Shown: positions 6,821-14,274 of the stretch, piece after piece
Position numbering within the stretch: position 1 is the first letter of the stretch
Layout: each line of letters starts with the position of its first letter
Source of the DNA: Acetobacteraceae bacterium UBA6159
GTDB taxonomy: Bacteria; Pseudomonadota; Alphaproteobacteria; Acetobacterales; Acetobacteraceae
Direction: 5' to 3'
Length of the DNA: 26,403 nt
Assembly (NCBI GenBank): GCA_002422345.1
Contig: DIUL01000202.1
Span: 1 to 26,403, forward strand
Program-made: the position numbers and the translations under genes
The notes under the pieces: generated by a model
The model's input: only the letters and a program-made list of their open reading frames with translations
What the model was told of the DNA's origin: nothing
Database searches by the model: none

Positions 6821-7486
6821 ATGGCCGCCTTTCACCCCCGTCCGGAAGACCTGCCGTCGGAGTTCGCGGTGTTTCCGCTGCCCGGCGCGCTGCTGTTGCC
6901 GCGGGGGAAGCTGCCCCTGAACATCTTCGAACCCCGCTACAAGGCGATGGTCGAGGATGCACTCGGCGCCGGCCGGATGTTCGCGATGATCCAGCCCGAC
7001 CCGACGCAGCCCGAGGTCCCGCCGGGGCCTGGCCTGTTCCAGGTCGGCTGCCTGGGCCGTCTGTCGTCGTTCAGTGAGACGGAGGACGGACGGTTCCTGA
7101 TCACCCTGACCGGCGTCGCCCGCTTCCGCGTGGCCCAGGAACTGGCGATGCGGAACGGCTATCGCCGGGTGCGGGCCGATTATGGCCCCTACCGCGCCGA
7201 CCTCGATCTCGCCCCCCGCAGCCTCGGCCTGGACCGGGAGGCGTTCCTCGCCGCCCTCAAGGCCTATTTCTCCCAGCGCGGGGTGGATGCGAACTGGGAC
7301 GCGATCCACCGGATGGACGACGACACGCTCGTCGTCACGCTGGGCATGGCGTGTCCCTTCGAACCGGCCGAGAAACAGGCCCTGCTGGAAGCGACGACCG
7401 AGGCTGATCGCGCCGCGATCCTCCTCGCGCTTCTGCAAATGGGCGCCGCCGGACCAGACCTGCCGCCGGGGCGGGTCGTCAGTTGA
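6821..7486 (+). CDS. Lon N-terminal (substrate-binding) domain protein
   Basis: This is a 221-residue protein starting on the base after the cnoX stop. It has the Lon N-domain hallmark FPLPGALLLPRGKLPLNIFEPRY (about residues 17-39), followed by GCLGRL and the LTGVARFRV strand. It has no ATPase or protease domain, so it is a stand-alone LON-substrate-binding protein. Such proteins are widespread in alphaproteobacteria and poorly understood. Standing between CnoX and a Trm112-like gene, a role in protein quality control is suggested by context only. Confidence 0.85.
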   Translation: MAAFHPRPEDLPSEFAVFPLPGALLLPRGKLPLNIFEPRYKAMVEDALGAGRMFAMIQPDPTQPEVPPGPGLFQVGCLGRLSSFSETEDGRFLITLTGVARFRVAQELAMRNGYRRVRADYGPYRADLDLAPRSLGLDREAFLAALKAYFSQRGVDANWDAIHRMDDDTLVVTLGMACPFEPAEKQALLEATTEADRAAILLALLQMGAAGPDLPPGRVVS

Positions 7487-7499
7487 TGGCGAAGCATTG

Positions 7500-7697
7500 A
7501 TGACCGAACCCGCACCCCAATCCGCGCCGATCGACCCGCGGCTGCTCGAACTTCTGGTCTGCCCCCTCACGAAGGGGCCGCTGGAGTACGATCGCGCGGC
7601 CAATGAGCTGATCAGCCACAAGGCCGGCTTGGCTTACCCGATCCGGGACGGCATCCCGGTCATGCTGGTGGACGAAGCCCGCAAGCTGGCGCCATGA
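7500..7697 (+). CDS. Trm112-like small protein (YcaR/UPF0434)
   Basis: This is a 65-residue protein with the family pattern LLELLVCPLTKGPLEYD and YPIRDGIPVML. Family members are compact folds related to the Trm112 activator of methyltransferases. As in most alphaproteobacterial members there is only one Cys in the knuckle region, so no complete zinc site is expected. The ATG at 7500 is 13 bases after the previous stop, and its TGA overlaps the next start as ATGA (7694-7697). Its role in bacteria is not firmly known. Confidence 0.9.
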   Translation: MTEPAPQSAPIDPRLLELLVCPLTKGPLEYDRAANELISHKAGLAYPIRDGIPVMLVDEARKLAP

Positions 7698-8050
7698 CCG
7701 TCACCCCTGTCGAAATCCGCTATGCGCGGGCCGACCGGACGCTGCATGTCAGCTTCGAGGACGGCGCCTCCTTCGATCTGCCGGCCGAATACCTGCGGGT
7801 CGAAAGCCCCAGCGCCGAGGTGCAGGGGCATGGGCCATCCCAGCGCAAATACGTCGCGGGCAAGCGGCTGGTCGGGATCACGGCGATCGAGCAGGTCGGC
7901 GTCTATGCCGTCCGGCTGGTGTTCGACGACCTGCACGATACCGGCATCTACTCCTGGGACTACCTGTATGAGATGGGGCAGGAGCGGGACACCCGCTGGG
8001 CCGCCTATCTGCGGGCGCTGGAAGCCCGTGGCCTGAGCCGGGACCCCTGA
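7694..8050 (+). CDS. DUF971 protein (GBBH-like N-terminal domain)
   Basis: This is a 118-residue protein overlapping the Trm112-like gene by four bases. It is a single DUF971 domain: EDG..FDLPAEYLRVESPSAEVQGHG at the N-terminus and a late TGIYSWDYLYEMG. The same domain is found at the N-terminus of gamma-butyrobetaine hydroxylase and is linked in some bacteria to iron-sulfur or molybdenum-cofactor proteins. The specific role here is unknown. Position in the operon suggests co-expression with CnoX and the Trm112-like protein. Confidence 0.9.
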   Translation: MTVTPVEIRYARADRTLHVSFEDGASFDLPAEYLRVESPSAEVQGHGPSQRKYVAGKRLVGITAIEQVGVYAVRLVFDDLHDTGIYSWDYLYEMGQERDTRWAAYLRALEARGLSRDP

Positions 8051-8056
8051 TCCACC

Positions 8057-8608
8057 ATGGCCCTGCGTGCGCGGAAACTGACCGAGGCGGACCACGCCGA
8101 CTGGGCCCATGTCGCCCGCCAGATCGCGCCCTTGCCAGGCCGCCCCCGCCTCCTGCCCGTGGCGGCTCCCGCCGCTGAACCCGCGCCGGAACCGCCCGTC
8201 AGGCCCGTCGCCGTGTCCGTGCAGCCCCGCCCGATGCCGGCCCCTGTGGTGCGCGCGAAGCCGTTCTCGGTCTCCATCGGGGATGAGCCCGCGGGCCTCG
8301 ACAAGGCCACCTGGCACCGGTTCCGGGGCGGCAAGCTGGCCACGTCCCGGCGGCTGGACCTGCACGGCATGACCACGCAGCACGCGTTCCATGCCCTGAC
8401 CGCCTTCCTCCGCACCGCCCACGCCGATCATCTGCGCTGCGTGGAGGTGATCACCGGCCGAGGCTCCCCCGAAAAGGGCGGCACGATCCGGCGGGAGCTG
8501 CCGATGTGGCTGAACCGGCCGGATATCAGGCCGCTGATCCTGGCGGCCTCCCACCCGCACGCGGCCAATACCGGCTCGGTCCGCATCCTGCTCCGCCGGA
8601 TGCGATGA
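8057..8608 (+). CDS. Smr-domain protein (putative endonuclease)
   Basis: This is a 183-residue protein. The first 90 residues are Pro/Ala-rich and probably flexible. The C-terminal Smr domain carries LDLHGMT (about residues 98-104), VITGRGSPEKGG and a final GSVRILLRR. Smr domains, also present in MutS2, are nucleases; the DLHG motif is part of the active site and stand-alone forms act on nucleic acid, including mRNA on collided ribosomes in some species. The ATG follows the DUF971 stop by six bases. Its TGA overlaps the XRE start as ATGA. Confidence 0.88.
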   Translation: MALRARKLTEADHADWAHVARQIAPLPGRPRLLPVAAPAAEPAPEPPVRPVAVSVQPRPMPAPVVRAKPFSVSIGDEPAGLDKATWHRFRGGKLATSRRLDLHGMTTQHAFHALTAFLRTAHADHLRCVEVITGRGSPEKGGTIRRELPMWLNRPDIRPLILAASHPHAANTGSVRILLRRMR

Positions 8609-9006
8609 CGCCCTTCGGCGCCCGCCTGCGGACGTTGCGGGAGGAGCGGGGGATCACGCTGAAATACCTCGCGAACGCGCTTCAGGTCTCGGCCGCCTAT
8701 CTGTCCGCTCTGGAACACGGCAAGCGCGGGGCTCCCAGCGCGGGGCTGGTTTACCAAGTGAATGAGTTCTTCGGGCTGATCTGGGATGAGGCGGATGAAC
8801 TGGCCATCCTCGCCCGCCTGTCCAATCCGCGGGTCACGGTGAACACCGCGGGGCTGACGCCCGAGCAGACGGCTTTGGCCAACCGCCTGGCCCAGACGAT
8901 CCACCGCCTGCCGCCCGAGACGGTGGCGGCCCTGCACGCGATCCTGGACACGACGGCGCCCACGCAGAAACCAAGGCTGCGGCAGGCGGCGCGGAAAGTG
9001 CGGTAG
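8605..9006 (+). CDS. XRE-family helix-turn-helix regulator
   Basis: This is a 133-residue protein. Residues 3-60 form a Cro/C1-type HTH: LRTLREERGITLKYLANAL, then VSAAYLSALEHGKRG with the recognition helix. The C-terminal half is short and helical and ends in a basic tail. I chose the ATG at 8605, which overlaps the Smr stop, over an upstream in-frame start that would add 33 non-conserved residues. It is the last gene of the operon and could autoregulate it, but no operator could be picked out. Confidence 0.88.
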   Translation: MTPFGARLRTLREERGITLKYLANALQVSAAYLSALEHGKRGAPSAGLVYQVNEFFGLIWDEADELAILARLSNPRVTVNTAGLTPEQTALANRLAQTIHRLPPETVAALHAILDTTAPTQKPRLRQAARKVR

Positions 9007-9020
9007 GGGAGGGGCTCCCC
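9006..9020. terminator. small hairpin between convergent genes
   Basis: GGGGAG (9006-9011) pairs with CTCCCC (9015-9020) around a GGG loop in the 24 bases between the XRE stop and the nusG stop. There is no T-run on the plus strand. It may slow polymerase from both sides, but it is short and the call is weak. Confidence 0.3.
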
Positions 9021-9030
9021 GGCGCGGAGG

Positions 9031-9561
9031 CTAGCCCTTTTCGACCTGGGCGAATTCCAGTTCGACGGGCGTCAGGCGGCCGAAGATCGAGACGCTGACC
9101 TTCACGCGGCTCTTTTCGTTGTCCACTTCCTCGATGACACCATTGAAGCTGGTGAACGGACCATCGACGACCCGCACCTGCTCCCCGATCTCGAACGAGA
9201 CGATGGAGCGGACGACGGGGGCGCCATCGACATTCTGCGACAGGATGCGCTTCACCTCGTCCTCGGACAGCGGGGACGGGCGGCTGCGGGTGCCGAGGAA
9301 GCCGGTGACCTTGGCGGTGTCCTTCACCAGATGCCAAGTGTCGTCCGTCATGTCCATCTTTACAAGGACATAGCCGGGGAACAGCTTATGCTCGGTGTTG
9401 ATCTTCTGTCCGCGCCGGGTCTCGGCGACCAGTTCGGAGGGGACGAGGATCTCCTCGAACTGTTCAGCCAGGCCCTTTTGGACGGCCTGTTCCTGGATCT
9501 GCTGCGCGACCTTTTTCTCAAAACCAGAATGAACGTGAAGCACGTACCAACGAGCGGCCAT
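9031..9561 (-). CDS. nusG: transcription elongation/antitermination factor NusG
   Basis: This is a 176-residue protein. The NGN domain begins RWYVLHVHSGFEKKVA and carries the LFPGYVLVKM motif; the C-terminal KOW domain reads GEQVRVVDGPFTSFNG. Length and order match NusG, which binds RNA polymerase and couples it to ribosomes or Rho. It follows secE by 17 bases on the same strand. Downstream, the usual rplK-rplA ribosomal genes are absent: the next gene is a convergent regulator 24 bases away. Confidence 0.97.
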   Translation of the reverse strand: MAARWYVLHVHSGFEKKVAQQIQEQAVQKGLAEQFEEILVPSELVAETRRGQKINTEHKLFPGYVLVKMDMTDDTWHLVKDTAKVTGFLGTRSRPSPLSEDEVKRILSQNVDGAPVVRSIVSFEIGEQVRVVDGPFTSFNGVIEEVDNEKSRVKVSVSIFGRLTPVELEFAQVEKG

Positions 9562-9578
9562 GGGTTTCCGTCACTCCG

Positions 9579-9767
9579 TCAACGATCAATTCGCAGGATC
9601 AGGCGGGTCAGTTGAGACACCACGCTGTCCGTCGCGAAGAAGAAAATGGCCGTGCAAAGCGCCAGGGCGAATACCATCGCGGTCGCGGTCAGGGTCTCAC
9701 GGCGGGTGGGCCATGTGATCCTTGAGACTTCGGCCCGCACTTCAGCAACGTACCGCCCAGGCGACAT
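9579..9767 (-). CDS. secE: preprotein translocase subunit SecE
   Basis: This is a 62-residue single-span protein. The conserved amphipathic segment EVSRITWPTRRETL precedes one membrane helix (about residues 29-50), the minimal SecE architecture. It is part of the SecYEG channel in the inner membrane. It lies between tRNA-Trp and nusG on the same strand, the standard bacterial order. Confidence 0.95.
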   Translation of the reverse strand: MSPGRYVAEVRAEVSRITWPTRRETLTATAMVFALALCTAIFFFATDSVVSQLTRLILRIDR

Positions 9768-9814
9768 AACAAACTGCTCACTGGTTTCAAGGTTGCGGGG
9801 TTTCCACCGCGCGA

Positions 9815-9891
9815 TGGCAGGGGTGAAGGGTCTCGAACCCCTAACCTCCGGTTTTGGAGACCGGCGCTCTAGCCAATTGAGCTACACCCCT
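9815..9891 (-). tRNA. tRNA-Trp (anticodon CCA)
   Basis: Read on the minus strand from 9891, the acceptor AGGGGTG pairs with CACCCCT near the 3' end. The anticodon arm is CCGGT-CTCCAAA-ACCGG, giving anticodon CCA, and the T arm contains GGTTCGAGACC. The discriminator is G and the terminal CCA (9817-9815) is encoded. It lies about 48 bases upstream of secE, as in many proteobacteria, and may be cotranscribed with secE-nusG. Confidence 0.97.
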
Positions 9892-9999
9892 CCAGAAGCG
9901 GCCGGCGGCAGACGCGCCGCGACCGACCCCGTCGTCGAGAGGGTCCCGTTAACGTGGGGGGGTTAGGTGTGTCAAGGCCTTGAGACGCATCGGAGCATC

Positions 10000-11916
10000 T
10001 CAACCCCCGATCACTCCGCCATCGTTCTTCGTGATCACCACCACGGCGGACCGTGGCGGAGTCCCGTCCTGGAAGTCCGGCCAGCGGGTTGTGGGCGTGT
10101 CGAAGCTCGCCCCCCGATCGTCGCCGGCCGGGTGCTGCACCGCGAGGAAGAATGTCCGGCTGTCTGGCGTGAAGGCCGGCCCGCAGACCTCGGCCCCGGT
10201 CGGCGCGCGGAAGAACCGGCGGGGAATCGCCCGCCCCGGCCCCTCGGTATCCGCGGCCCAGACGCCGTCGCCGATTCCCAGACGCTGCTGCACGCCGCCC
10301 TGGTCGGTCGCGATCCAGATGCGTCCCTGGCCATCGAACGCCACGTTGTCGGGGCAGGCGAGCCATCCGGACGCCGACACCGGCCCGCCGTAGCGCGCCT
10401 GGTGCTCCGCGTTCCCCGGATCGCCGGCGAGCAGGAAGATGTCCCAGGCGAACCGGTCCGCCCCGTGATCCGGTCGCCCGTCCATGCTCGGGGCCGTCAG
10501 TTCCAGGATATGGCCATAGGTGTTCCGGGGGCGCGGATTGGCCTTGTCCGGCTGGGTGCGTTCCCGGTTGTTCGACAGGGCGACATAGACCTTGCCGTTG
10601 ACCTTGTTGGTCTCGACATCCTCCGGCCTGTCCATTGGCGTGGCCTTCAGCAAATCCGCCGCCCGTCGCGTCTCGATCACCACGTCCGCCTGGCTTTGGA
10701 ATCCGTTGGCAGGCGTCAGGGGCCCTTCCCCGAACACCAGGCGTTCCCACACCAAGGTTCCGTCATCCAGGAACCGGGCGACCGAGAGCGTCCCATGGTC
10801 CAGCAAATCCCGATTGGCGGCGCGATCGGCGGGGTTGAAGCGGTCGCGGGTGACGAAGCGATACAGATACTCATTGCTCTGGTCGTCGCCGGAATACAGC
10901 ACCACGCGCCCGTCGGCGGACAGGGTCGTGTCCGCCCCCTCGTGCTTGAAGCGCCCCAACGCCGTCCGCTTGACGGGGACCGAGGCCGGGTCGCGCGGGT
11001 CGATTTCCACGATCCAGCCGAAGCGGTTGGGCTCATGCGGTTCCTTCGCCAGGTCGAACCGGTCATGGAACCGCCCCCAGCCCTGGCGATAGTTGCCCTT
11101 CAGGCCGATCCGCGCGTGGTTGGCCGCCTCGGGGCCTGTCGTGGCCGGACCCATGAACGTGAAGTCGAAATTCTCCTCGGCTGTCAGCACCGTGCCCCAC
11201 GGCGTTGTCCCGCCCGCGCAGTTCGCCAGCGTCCCCCGTGCCTGGGTCCCTGTCGGGTCGTACCCCGTCCGCATCCGCGGATGCCCCGCGGCCGGGCCGG
11301 CGATCCGAATCGGCGTCTCGGCGGTGATGCGCCGGTTGAGCGGCCCCCGCACGACCGTCCAATCCCCCGCCTGCCGCCGGATTTCGACCAGGGAGCCGCC
11401 GACGGCCCGCATCTCGATATCCACCTGCTCCCGCGTGACCTGGTCCTGGCTGGTCCGGTCCCCGAGGCCCGGGAACATCATATGGGCCTGCGGATATTCA
11501 TGGTTCAGCCACAGCAGGCCGTGGTCCGATCCGGTCGACCCGAAGGGCAGGGGCAGGAACACGAGGAAATCATTGTTGGTGCCGAACTGCCCGGCCTGGG
11601 CCGCCGCGGTCTGGCGGGCCGGATCGAAGGCGGGGGCGTCGGGCAGGATCGGGTCGCCCCATCGGATCAGCACCTTGGCCGAGTAGCCCTCCGCCACCGC
11701 GTGGTCGGGCCTGACGCCGGGCGCGGTTTCCACGAAGGTCAGGGACGAGACGCCGGATGCCAGGGCGGACCGACCCGGCAGTGCCGCCCCCACGGCCCCG
11801 CCCAGCAGTCCCCGCATGACGTCCCGCCGTGCCAGCCGAACCGCCATGATCGCGGCGAACGGGCGTTCGGGGGACGGGTTCACCGGGGCGTCGTCCTGGT
11901 CGGAAGTCCGTGGCAT
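10000..11916 (-). CDS. phoX: PhoX-type alkaline phosphatase (DUF839)
   Basis: This is a 638-residue protein. A twin-arginine signal (RLARRDVMRGLLGG, about residues 27-40, then a hydrophobic stretch) directs folded export. Family hallmarks are WLNHEYP and NCAGGTTPWGTVLTAEENF, the latter carrying metal-binding Glu residues and the Cys of the active-site region. PhoX enzymes use iron and calcium to release phosphate from organic monoesters in the periplasm. I kept the ATG at 11916 because GGAG lies upstream; M24 (11847) is an alternative that also keeps the Tat motif. I found no convincing Pho box in the 107 bases before it. Confidence 0.9.
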   Translation of the reverse strand: MPRTSDQDDAPVNPSPERPFAAIMAVRLARRDVMRGLLGGAVGAALPGRSALASGVSSLTFVETAPGVRPDHAVAEGYSAKVLIRWGDPILPDAPAFDPARQTAAAQAGQFGTNNDFLVFLPLPFGSTGSDHGLLWLNHEYPQAHMMFPGLGDRTSQDQVTREQVDIEMRAVGGSLVEIRRQAGDWTVVRGPLNRRITAETPIRIAGPAAGHPRMRTGYDPTGTQARGTLANCAGGTTPWGTVLTAEENFDFTFMGPATTGPEAANHARIGLKGNYRQGWGRFHDRFDLAKEPHEPNRFGWIVEIDPRDPASVPVKRTALGRFKHEGADTTLSADGRVVLYSGDDQSNEYLYRFVTRDRFNPADRAANRDLLDHGTLSVARFLDDGTLVWERLVFGEGPLTPANGFQSQADVVIETRRAADLLKATPMDRPEDVETNKVNGKVYVALSNNRERTQPDKANPRPRNTYGHILELTAPSMDGRPDHGADRFAWDIFLLAGDPGNAEHQARYGGPVSASGWLACPDNVAFDGQGRIWIATDQGGVQQRLGIGDGVWAADTEGPGRAIPRRFFRAPTGAEVCGPAFTPDSRTFFLAVQHPAGDDRGASFDTPTTRWPDFQDGTPPRSAVVVITKNDGGVIGG

Positions 11917-12023
11917 GGCTGGTTACTCTCCGAAGGCTGACCCCGGGGCCGACATGACCGCTTGATCCCGCCGGGGGGCAATGGTTTATCAACCGTCATT
12001 CCCGTTGATCGCAAGGATGGACG

Positions 12024-13244
12024 ATGCCCCGCGCCACCGTGACGCAATGCGCGGTCCTCGTCGGAGGGCTGGGCACCCGCCTCGGCTCGTTGACCGCCCA
12101 TACGCCCAAGCCGATGCTGCCCTGCGGCGACCGCCCCTTCCTGGGCTGGCTGCTGCGGGAGTTCGTGCGTTTCGGCGTCACCGACTTCCTGCTGCTGACC
12201 GGCCACCTGTCGGCGGTCGTGGAGCAGGCAGCCGCCACCATCCAGTCCATGCTACCCTGCGGGGCCACCGTCAGCCTGTCGGAGGAACCGATCCGCGCGG
12301 GCACCGGCGGGGCCGTCTACCACGCGAGGGACCGGCTGGACCGGCGGTTCCTGCTGTGCAACGGCGATTCGCTGTTCGACGGCAACCTCGCCCGCCTGCT
12401 CGCGGACTCCGTCGCCGATGGGGATGACGTCACCGGTCGGATGATGCTGCGCCGGCTGGATGATGCGTCCCGCTATGGCGTCGTGGCGCTGGAGGGGGAC
12501 CGGGTCACCGATTTCCTGGAACGCCCGCCGCCGAACACCGCCGGCACCATCAACGCCGGCGTCTATCTGTTCAACCGCCGGCTGATCGACGCGCTGTCCC
12601 CCGCGTGCTCCCTGGAAGCGGAGGTCATGCCCCGGCTTGCACGCGCCGGCGCCCTGCGTGGCACGGTGTCCGAGGGGTATTTCCGCGATATCGGCGTGCC
12701 GGAGGACTTCGATCGTTCTCAGACTCAAATACCGACCGTGCTGCGGCGGCGTGCGTTGTTTCTCGATCGAGATGGCGTGATCAACATCGACCACGGCTAT
12801 GTCGGGTCCCGAGACCGGTTCGATTGGGTCGATGGCGCGAGGGAGGCGATCGTTCACGCCACCCGGGCCGGATGGCATGTCTTCATCGTAACAAATCAGT
12901 CCGGCGTCGCGCGCGGCAAATATCAGGAGCCGGCGGTCGGGGACCTGCTGGACTGGATCGGGGATGAGGTCCGGGTCATGGGCGGCACGGTCGATGACGT
13001 CCGCTATTGCCCGTTCCACCCCGATGCCTCGGTGCCGGCCTATCGGGCGCTGAGCGACTGGCGGAAGCCCGCGCCAGGCATGCTGCTGGACCTGATCCGG
13101 GCGTGGGAGCTTGATCCCGCGCGGTGCCTGATGATCGGCGACCAGGACACCGACCTGCGCGCCGCGGCCGCCGCCGGGGTGCCGGCCCGGTTGTTCGGCG
13201 GGGGGAATTTGCTGGACGTGGTGCGGCCGTTGATCGAGGCTTAG
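12024..13244 (+). CDS. heptose-phosphate nucleotidyltransferase / bisphosphate phosphatase fusion
   Basis: This is a 406-residue fusion. Residues 8-232 form a sugar-phosphate nucleotidyltransferase: GGLGTRL (14-20), PKPM (28-31), GTGGAV, and GDS for the metal. This is like HddC or mannose-1-phosphate guanylyltransferase. Residues 243-406 form a HAD phosphatase of GmhB type: FLDRDGVINIDHGYV with Asp248 and Asp250, VTNQSGVARG, the RKPAPGMLL Lys motif and MIGDQDTDLRAA. The two would remove the 7-phosphate from heptose bisphosphate and activate the heptose 1-phosphate for LPS or glycan assembly. The GmhB zinc loop is degenerate: C329-P-F-H then LSDWRKP, where E. coli has C-P-H-H and CDCRKP. No other heptose genes are adjacent. 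Confidence 0.88.
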   Translation: MPRATVTQCAVLVGGLGTRLGSLTAHTPKPMLPCGDRPFLGWLLREFVRFGVTDFLLLTGHLSAVVEQAAATIQSMLPCGATVSLSEEPIRAGTGGAVYHARDRLDRRFLLCNGDSLFDGNLARLLADSVADGDDVTGRMMLRRLDDASRYGVVALEGDRVTDFLERPPPNTAGTINAGVYLFNRRLIDALSPACSLEAEVMPRLARAGALRGTVSEGYFRDIGVPEDFDRSQTQIPTVLRRRALFLDRDGVINIDHGYVGSRDRFDWVDGAREAIVHATRAGWHVFIVTNQSGVARGKYQEPAVGDLLDWIGDEVRVMGGTVDDVRYCPFHPDASVPAYRALSDWRKPAPGMLLDLIRAWELDPARCLMIGDQDTDLRAAAAAGVPARLFGGGNLLDVVRPLIEA

Positions 13245-13279
13245 GCCCCGCCCATCCGGAGCAGGGCGCATTGTATCAT

Positions 13280-13795
13280 TCACAACCGCTTACGATCCTC
13301 CTCGGCCGCGTTCATGGCCTGGGATTTGGGTCGCCTGGCGAGCGGCGGGGTGAACTGGGGCTCGGTATCCCAGGGGAAGAGGATCCAGGTGTCCTGGGGG
13401 ACTTCCGTTACGAAGGTGTCGACCAGTGGGCGGCCTGCCGGCTTGGCATAGACGCAGGCGAAATGAGCCTTGGGCAGCAGCGCGCGGGCCACGCGGGCGG
13501 TCGTCCCGGTGTCGACCAGGTCGTCGATCAGCAGGAACCCGGCCCCATCCCCGGCGGCGGCGGGGGCCTTGGTGACGACGGGTTCGCCGATCGTCTCCTC
13601 TTGATAGGTGACGATTGAGACGGTTTCGATCAGGCGGATATCGAGTTCCCGGGCGATGATGGCGGCCGGGATCAGCCCGCCGCGGGTGACGGCGACGATA
13701 CCTGTAAAATTTTCCGACTCAAGGAGGCGCCAAGCCAGTGCCCGCGCGTCTCTGTGAAGTTGGTCCCATGTCACGGTGAAATAGTGGTTCGGCAT
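13280..13795 (-). CDS. gpt: xanthine phosphoribosyltransferase
   Basis: This is a 171-residue purine salvage enzyme that joins xanthine or guanine to PRPP. It follows E. coli Gpt closely in pattern: FTVTWDQLHRDARALAWRL at the start, GIVAVTRGGLIPA, FLLIDDLVDTGTTA (the PRPP-binding loop, with the paired Asp) and the end PAGRPLVDTFV..VPQDTWI.FPWD. The ATG at 13795-13793 has GAGGAAG upstream; the longer upstream frame is not conserved-looking. It converges on the heptose fusion gene. Confidence 0.93.
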   Translation of the reverse strand: MPNHYFTVTWDQLHRDARALAWRLLESENFTGIVAVTRGGLIPAAIIARELDIRLIETVSIVTYQEETIGEPVVTKAPAAAGDGAGFLLIDDLVDTGTTARVARALLPKAHFACVYAKPAGRPLVDTFVTEVPQDTWILFPWDTEPQFTPPLARRPKSQAMNAAEEDRKRL

Positions 13796-14106
13796 GACTT
13801 CCTCGGCGTGATTGCGTTTGACTCCATCGTGCGCGGCAATCGGGTGCGGATAGCCCCGTGCCATTGGTTGGGGAAGACTATCCTCCGCAATCGCGCGGTG
13901 AGCTTGAAATCTTTTCGACATATGTCGCAATTTTCTGCGTCGGCCTGTCTGGCTTCGGCGACTGCTATGCGAAATGCCATGATGCTCAGGCACGAGAGGG
14001 CCAGGGGTTGGCGCCGCCTGGCCTGCCCGCGTGGTGGGCTGATCGGGGATCGGAGGCGGCCGAGTGACAGCCATGGCGGACGGAATGACCTGATCTCGGC
14101 GGCGCC
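13796..14106. other. intergenic stretch without a recognised gene
   Basis: Between gpt and the PEP-CTERM regulatory region, open frames on both strands are short, overlap one another and show no recognisable motif or good ribosome binding site. I see no hairpin or repeat that stands out. Base composition is more AT-rich near 13700-13960 than its surroundings. Confidence 0.5.
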
Positions 14107-14124
14107 TGTAAAGAATTCCTTACA
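14107..14124. promoter_or_regulatory. palindrome upstream of a sigma-54-like promoter, candidate activator site
   Basis: TGTAAAGAATTCCTTACA is an 18-base palindrome with one mismatched pair. Its centre lies about 97 bases upstream of the start point predicted from the sigma-54-like element at 14187-14203, which is the normal place for an enhancer-binding activator. In PEP-CTERM bacteria the PrsK/PrsR system with RpoN is reported to control such genes, so a PrsR-like site is a reasonable hypothesis. Confidence 0.45.
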
Positions 14125-14186
14125 CCTTGCGCCGCTCGCCTCGCCGGCGGTTTTCTAAACGACTGATTCAGTGGTGGAATCTTTTT

Positions 14187-14203
14187 TGGCACGAGGAATG
14201 CAT
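14187..14203 (+). promoter_or_regulatory. sigma-54 (RpoN)-type -24/-12 promoter
   Basis: The element reads TGGCACG-N4-ATGCAT, against the consensus TGGCACG-N4-TTGCW, so one base of the -12 box differs. The GG at 14188 and the GC at 14200 are exactly 12 apart, as RpoN requires, and a run of T precedes the -24 box. Transcription would start near 14212, about 62 bases before the PEP-CTERM gene. Confidence 0.55.
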
Positions 14204-14274
14204 GTTTATGTCCGAGCGAGTGGAACAGGTCGGTCTTGGCCTCTCCAGGATATGAATAGCGTAGGAGCGGAACG

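Noticed and set aside
4640..7621. 993-codon uninterrupted minus-strand frame
   Set aside because: Only the first 984 bases (4640-5623) encode the Bug-family binding protein, with its own signal peptide and ribosome binding site. The rest is antisense to cnoX and the Lon-N gene and is low-complexity Gly/Arg/Ala sequence typical of GC-rich antisense frames.
9967..11940. 657-codon plus-strand frame across phoX
   Set aside because: It is antisense to phoX, has no recognisable domain and a composition dominated by Arg, Pro and Gly.
11917..12023. Pho box upstream of phoX
   Set aside because: GTCAT-like words occur but not as the paired 11-base repeats expected of a PhoB site.
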